A stretch of DNA of 64,000 nt from Arthrobacter cupressi (GCF_900099975.1 NZ_FNEI01000010.1:105172-169171); one strand, 5' to 3'; positions 44,664 to 53,752 are shown, counted from the first letter of the stretch. Notes: generated by a model from the sequence alone, not told the origin. Numbers and translations: made by a program.

Positions 44664-46001
44664 ATGTCACAGCGGGAGCGCATCACCGGGGATTCGGCAA
44701 CGACGTCGGCATTCAAGCGGCGCTTCATGCGGAGGCTGGTGTTCGTCCTCGCGGGCGGCATGTTCCTGGACGGGTACATCCTCGGGATCGTCGGCCCTGT
44801 CACCGGCAGCCTGACCGCCGATCTGGGCCTGTCCACGCTCTGGGAAGGTTTGATCGCGGCCGCGCCCCTCTTCGGCATCTTCTTCGGCTCCCCGGCAGGC
44901 GGGTGGGCCGCCGACAGGTTCGGCCGCAAGCCGCTGTTCATGGTGGACATGGGCTTGTTCGTGGTCGCGTCGGGCCTGCAGTTCTTCGTTGACTCGCCCG
45001 AGCTGCTCTTCGTGGTGCGGCTGATGATGGGTTTGGCCATCGGCATGGAATACTCGGTGGGCTGGCCGCTGATGTCCGAGTTCGCGCCCGCCGAGCTCCG
45101 CGGGCGCCTGCTGGGCGTGACCCTGATCGCCTGGTACACCGGGTTCATGGTCGCGTTCGCGCTGGGCTACTGGCTGGCCCACTCAACCACCCTTGGCTGG
45201 CGCGTCATCCTCGGCACGAGCACGCTGCTCGCGGTGGTCCTGTTCGTGGCCCGGTTCGGGCTCCCCGAGTCGCCCCGGTGGTTGTGGAACCAAGGCCGGA
45301 AGGACGAGGCCATGGCCGTGGCGCACCGGTACATGGCGCACGCGGCCGAGATGTCCGACGTCGAACATGAAGACACCGAAAAGGGAACCTTCAAGATGCT
45401 GTTCTCCCGCCGCTACTGGCGGGCGACGCTCTTCGTCTCGATGTTCTGGTTCTGCGCCGTGGCACCCTACTTCGCCATCGCCACCTTCGCGGACAGCGTG
45501 CTCGGGCAGTACGGACTCGGCGGCGGACTCGCCGGCGGCGTAGGCCTCTCGGCCGTGGCCCTGTCGGCAGTGATCCTCACCGTCCTGCTGATAGACAAGG
45601 TCGGCCGGCGCGTGCTGACCGTGCCACCGCAGTGGATCTGCACCGTTCTCCTCGCCGTCATCGGCCTGTGGGCGGGCGCGCCGCCCGCCGCCGTGCTGAC
45701 GCTGTTCCTCGCGTTTTCCTTCTTCAACGCGATGGTCGGCACCCTCACCGGGGTGTACCCCGGCGAGGTCTTCCCCACGGAGGTCCGCTGCGTTGGCACG
45801 GGCTTCGCTGCCGCCGTCAGCCGCATCGGTGCCGGGCTGGGCACCTTCCTGCTGCCGTGGGCGATGGTCAATCTCGGCCCGGCAACGTCGATGCTGATCG
45901 CCGCCGGGATCGCTTTCGTCGGCGCCGCGCTGTCCCAGTGGCTGGCCCCCGAAACGAAGGGCAAGAGCCTCACCGAGGCGGCTGCGGGGTTCTCGCACTA
46001 A
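44664..46001 (+). CDS. MFS transporter (sugar/acid porter type)
   Basis: A 445-residue MFS transporter of the sugar-porter/MHS type: loop motif GGWAADRFGRKPLF, a G..YS.GWPLM.E..P..RG.LLG segment, PESPRWLWNQGR after helix 6 and APETKGKSL at the C-terminus. An ATG ten codons earlier is possible, but GAGG sits eight bases before the chosen one. Transport of sugars or aromatic acids is typical of the family. It is followed by a converging glycosidase. Confidence 0.87.
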   Translation: MSQRERITGDSATTSAFKRRFMRRLVFVLAGGMFLDGYILGIVGPVTGSLTADLGLSTLWEGLIAAAPLFGIFFGSPAGGWAADRFGRKPLFMVDMGLFVVASGLQFFVDSPELLFVVRLMMGLAIGMEYSVGWPLMSEFAPAELRGRLLGVTLIAWYTGFMVAFALGYWLAHSTTLGWRVILGTSTLLAVVLFVARFGLPESPRWLWNQGRKDEAMAVAHRYMAHAAEMSDVEHEDTEKGTFKMLFSRRYWRATLFVSMFWFCAVAPYFAIATFADSVLGQYGLGGGLAGGVGLSAVALSAVILTVLLIDKVGRRVLTVPPQWICTVLLAVIGLWAGAPPAAVLTLFLAFSFFNAMVGTLTGVYPGEVFPTEVRCVGTGFAAAVSRIGAGLGTFLLPWAMVNLGPATSMLIAAGIAFVGAALSQWLAPETKGKSLTEAAAGFSH

Positions 46002-46016
46002 TCCCTGGGCCGTAGG

Positions 46017-48170
46017 CTAACCCTGGTCCCCGAGTCCGGCCTGGTCCATCAGTTCCGTCAGCCACGGGCGGTGGTCCCGGTGGAAGGCGATTCCGTCGGG
46101 CAGCCCTTGCACGGTGGGCTCCGACGCCGTGATGTCGATCGTGATCCGGCCGCTTCCCATGGGCGCGTTGGTGATGTGCAGGTCGCCGTACGACTCGGGC
46201 AGCGCCGGATCCATCCAGAAGCCGCCGCGGGAAATGTGGGCGTCGTACCTCATCAGGCTGGTGATCAGCATGATCGGCGTGGTGGCCGCCCAGGCCTGTG
46301 GAGAGCATGCCGTCGGATATGGCACGGGCTCGGCTACCTGGTCACGGCTGAAGCCGCAGAAAAGTTCCGGAAGGCGGCCGTCGGTGTGTTCGGCAGCCTC
46401 GAAGAGGGCGGTGGCGATGCGCTGCGCCTCCTTCACGAAGCCGTAGCGCAGAAGGCCGACGGCGATGACCGCGTTGTCATGCGGCCAGACCGACCCGTTG
46501 TGGTAGCTTGCGGGGTTGTAGGCACCCATGTCGCTCGCGAGGGTCCGCACGCCCCAGCCGCTGAACATTTCCGGGGACATCAGGCGTTCAGCCACGGACG
46601 GAATCTTGTCTTCGTCGACGATTCCGTGCCACAGGCACTGGCCCATATTGGACGCGCACGCGTCCACCTGCCGCTTCTTTCCGTCCAACGCGATCGCGTA
46701 ATACCCGCGGTCAGGCATCCAGAACGCCTCGTTGAACCGCTTCTTCAGCTCCGCCGCTTCGGCGGTGAGTTGCGCCGCCAAAGCGGTGTCTCCGCCGTCG
46801 TACGCCATCCATGCGCGGGACAACAGCGCCGAGTACACCAGGGCCTGGACCTCACAAAGCGCGATCGGCGGTTCGGCCAGGCGGCCGTCCGCGAAGTTGA
46901 TCCCGTCCCAGGAATCCTTCCACCCCTGGTTGATGAGGCCCTGGTCGTTGAGGCGCTCGTACTCGACGAAGCCGTCGCCGTCTTTGTCCCCGTAATTCCG
47001 AACCCAATCCAGCGCGCGGTCGGCGTGCGGCAGCAGCGCAGTGATGGTGTCCTTCGCAAAACCCCACCGGCTGACTGAACCGAGGGTCATCACGAACTGC
47101 GGGGTGGCGTCGACGCTTCCGTAGTAGACGGACTTGCCGCCGAGCGAGAGCCCGGTGGAGACGCCGAGCCTGACCTCGTGCAGGATCTTCCCGGGCTCTT
47201 CCTCGCTCATGGGATCCACCACTTTTCCTTGGCGGTCCGCCAGGGTCTGCAGCGTGCCCAAGGCCAGGGACGGGTCCACCGGCAGTGCCATTTCCGACGC
47301 CCAGAGCGAGTCCCTGCCGAAGAGCGTCATGAACCACGGTGCGCCCGCGGCCACCACGATCCGCTCGGGATGGGCGGGATCCTCGATGCGGAGCGCTCCC
47401 AGATCGTCGTAGCTGCGCCGCAGCGTCCGTTCGATGGACCGGTTGCCCATGTGCAGTTTCGGAATCTTCGCCACCCATTCCTGCCGGCGGCGGTCGCTCG
47501 GGGAAGTTTCACCGCCGGACTGCCGCACGAACGACGACGGTGCGGCACCGTCGCTGGCGGGCACCACGCTCAGCCGGGTACTCCAGCGGCCCCGCGGCGG
47601 GACGGCCACCCGGTAGCGCAGGGCCTCCGCGGTGACATCGGCACCGCTGGCCCTGACGACGACGCCCTTCCGCACGTCCCGCCACGCGGCCCTGATGGCC
47701 AGCGAGTCGCCGTCGGGCATCCGGGATTCCTCCCACTGCCGCTGGACCCGGGCTTCCTTGACCTCGAAGAGGTCCGCGAAGTCCGCTTCCACGTTGAGGG
47801 TGATCTCGCATTCGGTTTCCTCGGTGGAGTAGTTCCGGATGGTGACCTCCTCGAGGATCCCGGCGCCGACTTCGCGGACACGCTCAACGATGAGGGGGCT
47901 GTCCGCGTACCCGTCCGATCGCGGCACCCGGCCGATGAACAGGGCCCGGTAAGGCTCGGTCGTCGAGGCGGTCAGCGATTCCAGGGACTGGCCGTTGATC
48001 AACAGGTTCCAGCGCGACAGGATGCGGGTGTCGTCGTGGAACACGCCATGCGGATGGTCCGGTTGGATGTCTCCGTTCGACTGGGAGATGCAGAAGGACG
48101 AGCCCTCTACCAACGTCACTGTCCCTGGCCCCACGGGGCCTGCAGCGGTGTCTGCATTCCATCCAGCCAT
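46017..48170 (-). CDS. Glycogen-debranching-like / amylo-alpha-1,6-glucosidase family protein
   Basis: A 717-residue protein with an N-terminal GDE_N_bis domain (GSSFCISQSNGDIQ and DTRILSRWNLLINGQ) and a C-terminal six-hairpin glycosidase region (GAPWFMTLFGRDSLW, INQGWKDSWDG, NGSVWPHDNAVIAVGLLRYGF). This matches the actinobacterial amylo-alpha-1,6-glucosidase family often found beside trehalose/maltose genes, though none is seen here. It probably acts on alpha-glucans. Confidence 0.88.
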   Translation of the reverse strand: MAGWNADTAAGPVGPGTVTLVEGSSFCISQSNGDIQPDHPHGVFHDDTRILSRWNLLINGQSLESLTASTTEPYRALFIGRVPRSDGYADSPLIVERVREVGAGILEEVTIRNYSTEETECEITLNVEADFADLFEVKEARVQRQWEESRMPDGDSLAIRAAWRDVRKGVVVRASGADVTAEALRYRVAVPPRGRWSTRLSVVPASDGAAPSSFVRQSGGETSPSDRRRQEWVAKIPKLHMGNRSIERTLRRSYDDLGALRIEDPAHPERIVVAAGAPWFMTLFGRDSLWASEMALPVDPSLALGTLQTLADRQGKVVDPMSEEEPGKILHEVRLGVSTGLSLGGKSVYYGSVDATPQFVMTLGSVSRWGFAKDTITALLPHADRALDWVRNYGDKDGDGFVEYERLNDQGLINQGWKDSWDGINFADGRLAEPPIALCEVQALVYSALLSRAWMAYDGGDTALAAQLTAEAAELKKRFNEAFWMPDRGYYAIALDGKKRQVDACASNMGQCLWHGIVDEDKIPSVAERLMSPEMFSGWGVRTLASDMGAYNPASYHNGSVWPHDNAVIAVGLLRYGFVKEAQRIATALFEAAEHTDGRLPELFCGFSRDQVAEPVPYPTACSPQAWAATTPIMLITSLMRYDAHISRGGFWMDPALPESYGDLHITNAPMGSGRITIDITASEPTVQGLPDGIAFHRDHRPWLTELMDQAGLGDQG

Positions 48171-48297
48171 GCCCCGTCTCCTTCGCAGTTCAGGAACCGG
48201 CAGGGCGCTCCGGGGCCAAACACCGGCAGCCGCCCTTGCCTTGTTGGATAGACGCTACGCCTGTGTCCCGTCCGGCGACAGGCACTTGCGGGCCGCC

Positions 48298-48315
48298 GGG
48301 ACTTTGGGCCCTGTC
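48298..48315 (+). promoter_or_regulatory. DevR-like box A
   Basis: GGGACTTTGGGCCCTGTC lies directly upstream of the first PPOX gene. It resembles the mycobacterial DosR box (TTSGGGACTWWAGTCCCSAA) in its left half and recurs across the next 10 kb. Its CCCT ends 24 bp before a -10-like hexamer. Confidence 0.6.
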
Positions 48316-48335
48316 GGGAGGTCCGCTGTCACTCC

Positions 48336-48341
48336 TAGGAT
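48336..48341 (+). promoter_or_regulatory. -10 hexamer TAGGAT, leaderless promoter of PPOX gene 1
   Basis: TAGGAT ends six bases before the ATG, with no Shine-Dalgarno. Box A takes the place of the -35 region, which suggests activator-dependent transcription and a leaderless mRNA. Confidence 0.5.
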
Positions 48342-48347
48342 CGCCTC

Positions 48348-48818
48348 ATGGGTGACAAGGACTTAGCACCGGAAGCAGAAGAACTCGACGCCGAGGAGTG
48401 CTGGCGGCTGCTCCGCGAAACCACGGTGGGGCGGCTGGGGGTCACCGCTGGTGGCCGGCCGGACATCTTCCCCGTGAACTACAGGGTGGAAGACAATACC
48501 CTCGTCTTCCTCACGGCAGCGGGCACCAAGACCCGTGCGCTCGAGGACGATGCCGCAGTGGCCCTGGAGGCTGACGCGGTCAGTGCCGAATTCGGCATGG
48601 CGTGGAGCGTCGTCGTCAAGGGGCAGGCCCTGGCCGCAACCGCGACGAATCAGTCCCTGGACGCAATGAGCCGGGCCTTGTTTCCCTGGCAGGGGGCCGG
48701 CAAGGACCGCCTGTTCCGGATCGCCCCGGATTCCGTGACCGGCCGGCGGTATGCCGTCACGCCGGACATTCGCTGGAAGGCCGGGATCGACGACGCGACC
48801 CGGGCAGGCATGGAGTAA
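48348..48818 (+). CDS. PPOX-fold flavin-binding protein (paralog 1)
   Basis: A 156-residue protein of the pyridoxamine 5'-phosphate oxidase (PPOX)/FMN-binding split barrel family. Characteristic segments: GRLGVTAGGRPDIFPVNYRVE, LVFLTAAGTKTRALED, and AWSVVVKGQAL. It lacks a full PNPOx domain and resembles family members that bind FMN, F420 or heme and act on small oxidised compounds. One of five paralogs within 10 kb. The next paralog starts 4 bp after its stop. Confidence 0.85.
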   Translation: MGDKDLAPEAEELDAEECWRLLRETTVGRLGVTAGGRPDIFPVNYRVEDNTLVFLTAAGTKTRALEDDAAVALEADAVSAEFGMAWSVVVKGQALAATATNQSLDAMSRALFPWQGAGKDRLFRIAPDSVTGRRYAVTPDIRWKAGIDDATRAGME

Positions 48819-48822
48819 GCCC

Positions 48823-49284
48823 ATGGGTGACGCACCGAACAACGGCAAAATCGACTTCGAGGGCTGCTATCAGCTGCTTGCCGGGGCAGTTGTCGGCAGG
48901 CTCGCACTCATCGTGGACGGACACCCGGAAATCTTCCCGGTGAACTTCGTTCTTGAACGCAGGAGCATCGCTTTCCGTACTGCGTTCGGCACCAAGCTGT
49001 GGGAATCCATGAAGGAAGTGCCTGCGGCGTTCGAAATCGATGGCTACGACCCCGCCACCGAAGAAGCCTGGAGCGTCACCGCGCGCGGCGGCACGTCCTT
49101 GATCGAAGACCCGGATGAACGATCCGCCGTGGACGCGCTCGGCCTGGAGCCTTGGCAACCCGGGGAAAAGTCACACTACGTGCGGCTTTCGCCGAGGGTG
49201 CTGACCGGGCGGCGGTTCAAAGTCAAGGCGCCCGACGTTTGGACCACCCGGCTCAACGACGAGCGCCGGAAGTCCTTCGAATAG
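48823..49284 (+). CDS. PPOX-fold flavin-binding protein (paralog 2)
   Basis: A 153-residue PPOX-fold protein with GRLALIVDGHPEIFPVNFVLE, IAFRTAFGTKLWESMK and EAWSVTARGGTSL. It starts 4 bp after paralog 1, with GGAG seven bases upstream, so the pair is co-transcribed from the box A promoter. Its 3' end overlaps the converging alcohol dehydrogenase gene by 32 bp. Confidence 0.85.
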   Translation: MGDAPNNGKIDFEGCYQLLAGAVVGRLALIVDGHPEIFPVNFVLERRSIAFRTAFGTKLWESMKEVPAAFEIDGYDPATEEAWSVTARGGTSLIEDPDERSAVDALGLEPWQPGEKSHYVRLSPRVLTGRRFKVKAPDVWTTRLNDERRKSFE

Positions 49285-50293
49285 CCTTCCCGTTGTTCAC
49301 CCGCAGAACCGCTGCCCCGGTGACTCTGTCCTCCGCAAGGTCCATCAGCGCCTCGTTGGCTTCCTCGAAGGGGTAGGCGACGGTCTTCGGACGCAAAGGT
49401 ACCCGCGCCGCCACCTCCATGAGTTCCTCACCGTCCTGCCGTGTGTTGGCCGTGACGCTGCGCAACTGCCGTTCCTGGAACAGGTCCTCTGAATAGTTCA
49501 GGGAAGGGATGGCGCTCAAGTGGATCCCGGCGACGGCCAGGGTGCCGCCCCTGTCCAGGGCCCGCATTGCAACGGGCACCAGTTCGCCCGCCGGCGCGAA
49601 CAGGATCGCCGAGTCCAGGGCCTCCGGCGGCCGGTCCCGGACATCCCCGGCGAAAACGGCCCCCAGTTCCAGCGCCAGCCGGCGAGCGCTCTCCGAACGG
49701 GTCATCACGTAGACCTCGGCTCCCTCGGAGACCGCAATCTGGGCAGCCAGGTGGGCAGAGGCTCCGAAACCATAGATTCCAAGCCGTCCACCGCCCGGGA
49801 GCGCAGACCGCCGCAATGCCCGGTATCCGATGATCCCGGAGCATAGGAGGGGTGCGGCCTCTTCGTCGCTGAAGGCGTCAGGAAGCGGGTAGACGAACTC
49901 CTCGCGGGCGACCATGAGCTCCGCGTAACCGCCGTCGAAGTCCCAGCCGGTGAACCGCTGCGCAAGGCACAGGTTTTCCCGGCCGCCGAGGCAGAACCTG
50001 CATGTACCGCATGCAGAGCCCAGCCAGGCCGCGCCTACCCTGTCACCGGGCCTGAACCTTGAAGAGCCTTCCCCGAGGCCGGCCACTTCGGCCACCACTT
50101 CGTGGCCCGGTATGACTCCGGCCGTTTTCGGTTGAAGGTCGCCTTCGGCCAGGTGCAGGTCCGTCCTGCACACCCCGCAGACCTTGACGGCCAGGAGGAG
50201 TTCGCCCGGGCCGGGGACCGGGTCGGGGCGTTGCCCGCCTTTAAGCCGGTGTCCGCGGACCGGGCCCGGATCTTCTACCCACCATGCGCGCAC
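49253..50293 (-). CDS. Zinc-dependent alcohol dehydrogenase
   Basis: A 346-residue MDR-superfamily alcohol dehydrogenase. Catalytic zinc region CGVCRTDLHLAEGD and GHEVVAEV; structural zinc cysteines CGTCRFCLGGRENLC; NAD site YGFGASAHLAAQIA. The GTG giving MRAWWVEDPGPV is chosen because GAGGAGG sits five bases upstream. A DevR-like box lies about 75 bp upstream. It could regenerate NAD+ or detoxify an aldehyde in low oxygen; the substrate is unknown. Confidence 0.9.
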   Translation of the reverse strand: MRAWWVEDPGPVRGHRLKGGQRPDPVPGPGELLLAVKVCGVCRTDLHLAEGDLQPKTAGVIPGHEVVAEVAGLGEGSSRFRPGDRVGAAWLGSACGTCRFCLGGRENLCLAQRFTGWDFDGGYAELMVAREEFVYPLPDAFSDEEAAPLLCSGIIGYRALRRSALPGGGRLGIYGFGASAHLAAQIAVSEGAEVYVMTRSESARRLALELGAVFAGDVRDRPPEALDSAILFAPAGELVPVAMRALDRGGTLAVAGIHLSAIPSLNYSEDLFQERQLRSVTANTRQDGEELMEVAARVPLRPKTVAYPFEEANEALMDLAEDRVTGAAVLRVNNGKAIRRTSGARR

Positions 50294-50366
50294 GGGGTCC
50301 TCCTCTGCCGGGGGAATGACGGAACATCCTCCCACCACCCAGAATCACTGTGCCTTCGGGGCGCCA

Positions 50367-50382
50367 ACAGGGCCGAAAGTCC
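50367..50382 (-). promoter_or_regulatory. DevR-like box B
   Basis: On the minus strand it reads GGACTTTCGGCCCTGT. A GATTCT hexamer follows at 50341-50346, about the same spacing as in box A. It faces the alcohol dehydrogenase and lies back to back with box C. Confidence 0.6.
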
Positions 50383-50425
50383 TCTTCGGTGGCGCAAGGC
50401 GGGCCGGAAAGCCGGCCACCGCCCG

Positions 50426-50442
50426 TGACTTTCGGCCCTGTC
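50426..50442 (+). promoter_or_regulatory. DevR-like box C
   Basis: TGACTTTCGGCCCTGTC on the plus strand faces the DUF3040/USP genes. A GATCCT hexamer follows about 22 bp after the CCCT. The transcript would have a leader of about 60 bases. Confidence 0.55.
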
Positions 50443-50533
50443 ATCGGGACACGGGCGGGCCGATCCTTGAAGCAAGCCCGCAGGCGGACCGTCCAGGTCC
50501 CGCCCGGCAGCGTTCCAAGAGCAGGAGGATGCA

Positions 50534-50872
50534 ATGGCCCTGACTGACCATGAGCGACACCAGTTGGAATTGCTCGCCGAACAACTCATGCAGCAGGATC
50601 CCCGCCTGGCCGCCAAGCTCTCGGCCGGCGCGGACGGGACCGGCGAGGCCACGCATCCCGCCCGCAGGGCCGCCGGGGGCTTCACCTTGTTTGTCGGGCT
50701 CTTCGCTTTCATGGCGGGCATCGCCACGCAGGTCACCGGGCTCGGCTTCCTGGGGTTCGCCATCATGGCAACCGGCGCCTACTTCGTTTTTGAGCACACC
50801 CGGCTGCGGATCAGCTTCCGGCATGCCACAGCCCCGGATCCCGACGGCGGCGGAGCCCCGGCTTCCGGGTGA
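50534..50872 (+). CDS. DUF3040 family protein
   Basis: A 112-residue actinobacterial DUF3040 protein. The N-terminal LTDHERHQLELLAEQLMQQDPRLA is the family signature, followed by two hydrophobic helices (about residues 51-90). An AGCAGGAGG ribosome-binding site precedes the ATG. It is the first gene of a run leading to a gene relic and two USPs, preceded by box C. Function unknown. Confidence 0.85.
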   Translation: MALTDHERHQLELLAEQLMQQDPRLAAKLSAGADGTGEATHPARRAAGGFTLFVGLFAFMAGIATQVTGLGFLGFAIMATGAYFVFEHTRLRISFRHATAPDPDGGGAPASG

Positions 50873-50918
50873 GCCTTTTCGACTGCGCTCCCATCCCACC
50901 CATACGAAGGAAGACCCC

Positions 50919-51059
50919 ATGGAACGCGTCATTGACAAGGTTGCACCGGTCACCGGCGCGGCCCGCGGCACCGGCGTCAACCTGACGGGCACCTTCAACG
51001 GCATCAAGGCGACCATTCCTGCGCTGAAAAAATCCCGGCGTCAGACAGACCTCTCATAG
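50919..51059 (+). pseudogene. Short-chain dehydrogenase relic with internal deletion
   Basis: An intact 46-codon frame whose first 19 residues are an SDR N-terminus (KVAPVTGAARGTG, the TGxxxGxG nucleotide motif), joined directly to VNLTGTFNGIKATIPALKK, a segment normally found around residue 110 of SDRs. About 85-90 residues between them and the whole C-terminal half, including the catalytic YxxxK, are missing. It is therefore a relic, not a working dehydrogenase. Confidence 0.75.
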
Positions 51060-51080
51060 GAACAGACCAGGAGGAACACC

Positions 51081-51521
51081 ATGGACAAGGATTCGGGACC
51101 CCGGATCGTGGTAGGCGTGGACGGCTCTGATGCATCCGTCGAGGCACTCCGGCAGGCACAGAAGCTCGCCGGGCCCCTCGGCGCCAGCCTCGAAGCCACG
51201 GCTTTCTGGGACTACCCCCAGATGTATGCGGGCTACGTTGCGATGGGTATCGATCAGTTCGAGACTGCGGCAGGGAACATCCTGGACGAGGCGGTGGGGA
51301 AGGCGTTCGGTGCCGATCCTCCGGACAACGTGGTGACCCGGCTGGTCCAGGGCCATCCCCGGAACATGCTCATCGAGGCGAGCAAGGATGCAGACATGAT
51401 CGTTGTGGGCCGGCGCGGCCATGGAGGTTTCGGCGGGCTGCTCCTTGGTTCCGTCAGCTCGGCGCTGGCGGCCCATGCCCACTGCCCCGTGCTCGTCGTC
51501 CATGCTCCGGAAGCGGGCTGA
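51081..51521 (+). CDS. Universal stress protein, single domain
   Basis: A 146-residue UspA-fold protein. IVVGVDGSDAS at the N-terminus and the ATP-binding G-x2-G-x9-G-S/T pattern in VVGRRGHGGFGGLLLGSVSSALAAHAHCPVLVV (pattern only) indicate an ATP-binding USP. AGGAGGAAC precedes the ATG. The next USP starts 5 bp after its stop. Confidence 0.92.
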   Translation: MDKDSGPRIVVGVDGSDASVEALRQAQKLAGPLGASLEATAFWDYPQMYAGYVAMGIDQFETAAGNILDEAVGKAFGADPPDNVVTRLVQGHPRNMLIEASKDADMIVVGRRGHGGFGGLLLGSVSSALAAHAHCPVLVVHAPEAG

Positions 51522-51526
51522 GGTTC

Positions 51527-52411
51527 GTGGGACGGATCCTTGTGGGCTTCGACGGCTCGCCCGCGTCCGCGACAGCGGTCCGCTGGGCCGCCCGCCAGGC
51601 ATTGCTGCGCAAGGCCGACCTCGCCGTGATCCACTGCTCCATGTGGCCGGCAGTCACCCACGACCTTGCCCCGGTTCCAGGGATCGCGGACAGCGGCCTG
51701 CGGCACGCCGCGGAGGCGGTCCTGGCCGAAGGCGCTGTCATCGCCCGGGATGAATCCCCCGACGTGGCCGTGAGTACGGTGTTGAAATACGGCTGGCCGG
51801 CTGTGCTCTTGCGGGATGCCTCGGCCGGCGCGGACATGCTCGTTGTGGGCAGCCGGGGCATTGGCGGATTCATGGGCCTGCTGGTCGGCTCGGTGAGCCT
51901 CGAACTGGCGGCCACCGCGGACTGTCCCGTTGCCGTCATCCGGGAGACGGAGCACCCCGGCGGGGCTGTCGTCGTCGGCATTGATGCCCTGCGATTCGGT
52001 TCTGCGCCGGCCAGCAAGCGGCTGTGGGAAGAGGTGGCCCGCCAAGCCTGCGTCCTTGCGACGCTTACGGAATCGCCGCTGCAGATCGTGTATGTACAGC
52101 CCAGGCATGGTGTGTGGCACCGTTCCACGGCGCCGACCGGGCCGCATCGTCCGGAGGACCTCCTCGAGGACATCGCCCGGACCGTCCGGAGGTGGTCACC
52201 GGCGCTCGAGGTTTCGACCCGGATCCTCGCCGGGACCTCGGCTGCCGGAACCTTGCTGGAGGCCTCCCGCGCCGCCGGCACGGTCGTGGTCGGAACACAC
52301 GGCCATGGTGTGGTCCGTGCCAGTGTCGGGTCCACCGCACACGCGGTACTCCATCATGCCCAGTGCCCTGTCCTGGTTGTGCGGCCTGCCGGCGCGGCAG
52401 CAGGCGACTGA
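51527..52411 (+). CDS. Universal stress protein, tandem two-domain
   Basis: A 294-residue protein with two UspA domains. Each has a VGxDxSxAS-like N-terminus and an ATP-binding G-x2-G-x9-G-S/T motif (SRGIGGFMGLLVGS in the first, THGHGVVRASVGST in the second). The GTG start is close to GAGG. It is co-transcribed with the single-domain USP. Two-domain USPs are a known part of mycobacterial DosR regulons. Confidence 0.9.
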   Translation: MGRILVGFDGSPASATAVRWAARQALLRKADLAVIHCSMWPAVTHDLAPVPGIADSGLRHAAEAVLAEGAVIARDESPDVAVSTVLKYGWPAVLLRDASAGADMLVVGSRGIGGFMGLLVGSVSLELAATADCPVAVIRETEHPGGAVVVGIDALRFGSAPASKRLWEEVARQACVLATLTESPLQIVYVQPRHGVWHRSTAPTGPHRPEDLLEDIARTVRRWSPALEVSTRILAGTSAAGTLLEASRAAGTVVVGTHGHGVVRASVGSTAHAVLHHAQCPVLVVRPAGAAAGD

Positions 52412-52455
52412 GCCGCCCGGGCACCCGGAGGACGCACAACCGGCGGGTCAGCCTT

Positions 52456-53307
52456 TCACCGGCGCACCCTGGTGATGATTGTCGGGCACGGCAGTTGGGA
52501 AAGCACCGCGTGGGCGGTAGAGCCCATCAGCAGGCGTTTGAATGCCCCCTTGCCCCGGCTGCCTAGAACCAGCAACCGGGCGTTGCCCGCGGCCTCCGTC
52601 AGCGCTTGCGCAGGATTCCGGTCGACAGCAAGGACCTGATGGACTACGAGGTCGGGGTAGTCCGCTGCCAGTCCGGCGGCGGTTTCGGACAGGATGACCC
52701 GTTCCTCGTCCGCGGCACGTTCGGCCAGTTCGCTGCCGGGCATGCCTTTCGGCACGCGGAAGAGGGGGTTTCCGAAGGCGTGCAGGATCGTCAGGTCCTG
52801 GCCGTCACGGTCTGCCTCGGCCGCCGCGAAGGCTACCGCCTGGGTGGCTTCCTCCGAACCATCCGCCCCCACGAGGATGCCCCGCCGCCCGTCGTCGCCG
52901 GCTTTCCTTCCAATCACCGCCACCGGGCAGTGTGCGACGGCGGCAATTTGCAAGGCCCTGTCAGTCACCGCGGCCCCGAACCAGGATTCCCCGGCACCTA
53001 CCACCACCATCGAGGCCTTGCGGGATTGCTTCCGCAGTACGTACCCGGCGCTTCCGGAAACCAGCTTGGCCTCGAGGTCGACGGAAGGTTCCGCCTCGAC
53101 GGCCCGTGCCCTGGCCTTCTCAAGCAGCTCGGTCCCGTACTTCCTGACCGCGTCGATGAGGGCGTAGTTCTCGTAGGACCAGCGGTCGTCCACGGCGTGG
53201 ATCAGGATCACCGGCAGCTGCAACACCGCCGCTCTGCGCATGGCCCAGGACACGGCGGCCTGGCTTGCCTCGGTGTCGTTGACGCCGACGACAATTGGAT
53301 TCTTCAT
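52456..53307 (-). CDS. Universal stress protein, tandem two-domain
   Basis: A 283-residue two-domain USP. The first domain (IVVGVNDTEASQAAVSWA) has a less canonical ATP motif (VVGAGESWFGAAVTDRALQ), while the second has SRGKGAFKRLLMGSTAHAVL. It lies downstream of the SPW-repeat gene on the same strand and converges with the USP above. A plausible ribosome-binding site (GAGGAACGGG) precedes the ATG. Confidence 0.9.
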   Translation of the reverse strand: MKNPIVVGVNDTEASQAAVSWAMRRAAVLQLPVILIHAVDDRWSYENYALIDAVRKYGTELLEKARARAVEAEPSVDLEAKLVSGSAGYVLRKQSRKASMVVVGAGESWFGAAVTDRALQIAAVAHCPVAVIGRKAGDDGRRGILVGADGSEEATQAVAFAAAEADRDGQDLTILHAFGNPLFRVPKGMPGSELAERAADEERVILSETAAGLAADYPDLVVHQVLAVDRNPAQALTEAAGNARLLVLGSRGKGAFKRLLMGSTAHAVLSQLPCPTIITRVRR

Positions 53308-53347
53308 GGTGTTTCCCGTTCCTCGTCAAGGGACTTCGTCGACATCG

Positions 53348-53386
53348 ACGGCCTGGTATCCCGCGGTGGGCGGGACACCAGGCCGT
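53348..53386 (-). terminator. Hairpin between the SPW-repeat and USP genes
   Basis: A 17-bp stem with one mismatch around a five-base loop, just past the SPW-repeat gene on the minus strand. No U-tract. It may terminate most transcription or stabilise the upstream mRNA before the USP gene. Confidence 0.5.
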
Positions 53387-53389
53387 GAT

Positions 53390-53752
53390 CTAGTGGGCCG
53401 TCGTCATGTGGTGGTGACGGTATTCCTCGGTGCTCGGCCTGATCGCAAGTGCGGTTACAAGCAAGGCGGCGGCGCCCGGAATCCAGGCGCTCCATGCGGC
53501 TCCGGTCTGCGAGGTGAAGCCCCCCACCCACGGAGCCAGCAGGAGCACCAGCGCAAGGACGGCCTGGCCCCATTCGGCGGCCGGCATCCCCGGCCAGGCA
53601 AGGTTGATGGCGCCGGCCACGATGAGCAGGGCGCCAAGGGTGACCAGGTAGGCCGTCGAGAATCCGGACTGCTCGGTCCACAGCACGGACAGCGCCGCGT
53701 AGGCCCCGGCAGCAACAACGGTCCAGTCTTGCCAGCGTGTCCATCTCTTCAT
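53390..53752 (-). CDS. SPW-repeat membrane protein
   Basis: A 120-residue membrane protein with four hydrophobic segments. WQDWTVVAAGAYAALSVLW and AWPGMPAAEWGQAVLALVLLLAPWVGGF resemble the SPW_repeat family of short membrane proteins. The ATG has AAGGAG ten bases upstream. Box D1 lies about 165 bp upstream, divergent from devR. Function unknown. Confidence 0.75.
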   Translation of the reverse strand: MKRWTRWQDWTVVAAGAYAALSVLWTEQSGFSTAYLVTLGALLIVAGAINLAWPGMPAAEWGQAVLALVLLLAPWVGGFTSQTGAAWSAWIPGAAALLVTALAIRPSTEEYRHHHMTTAH

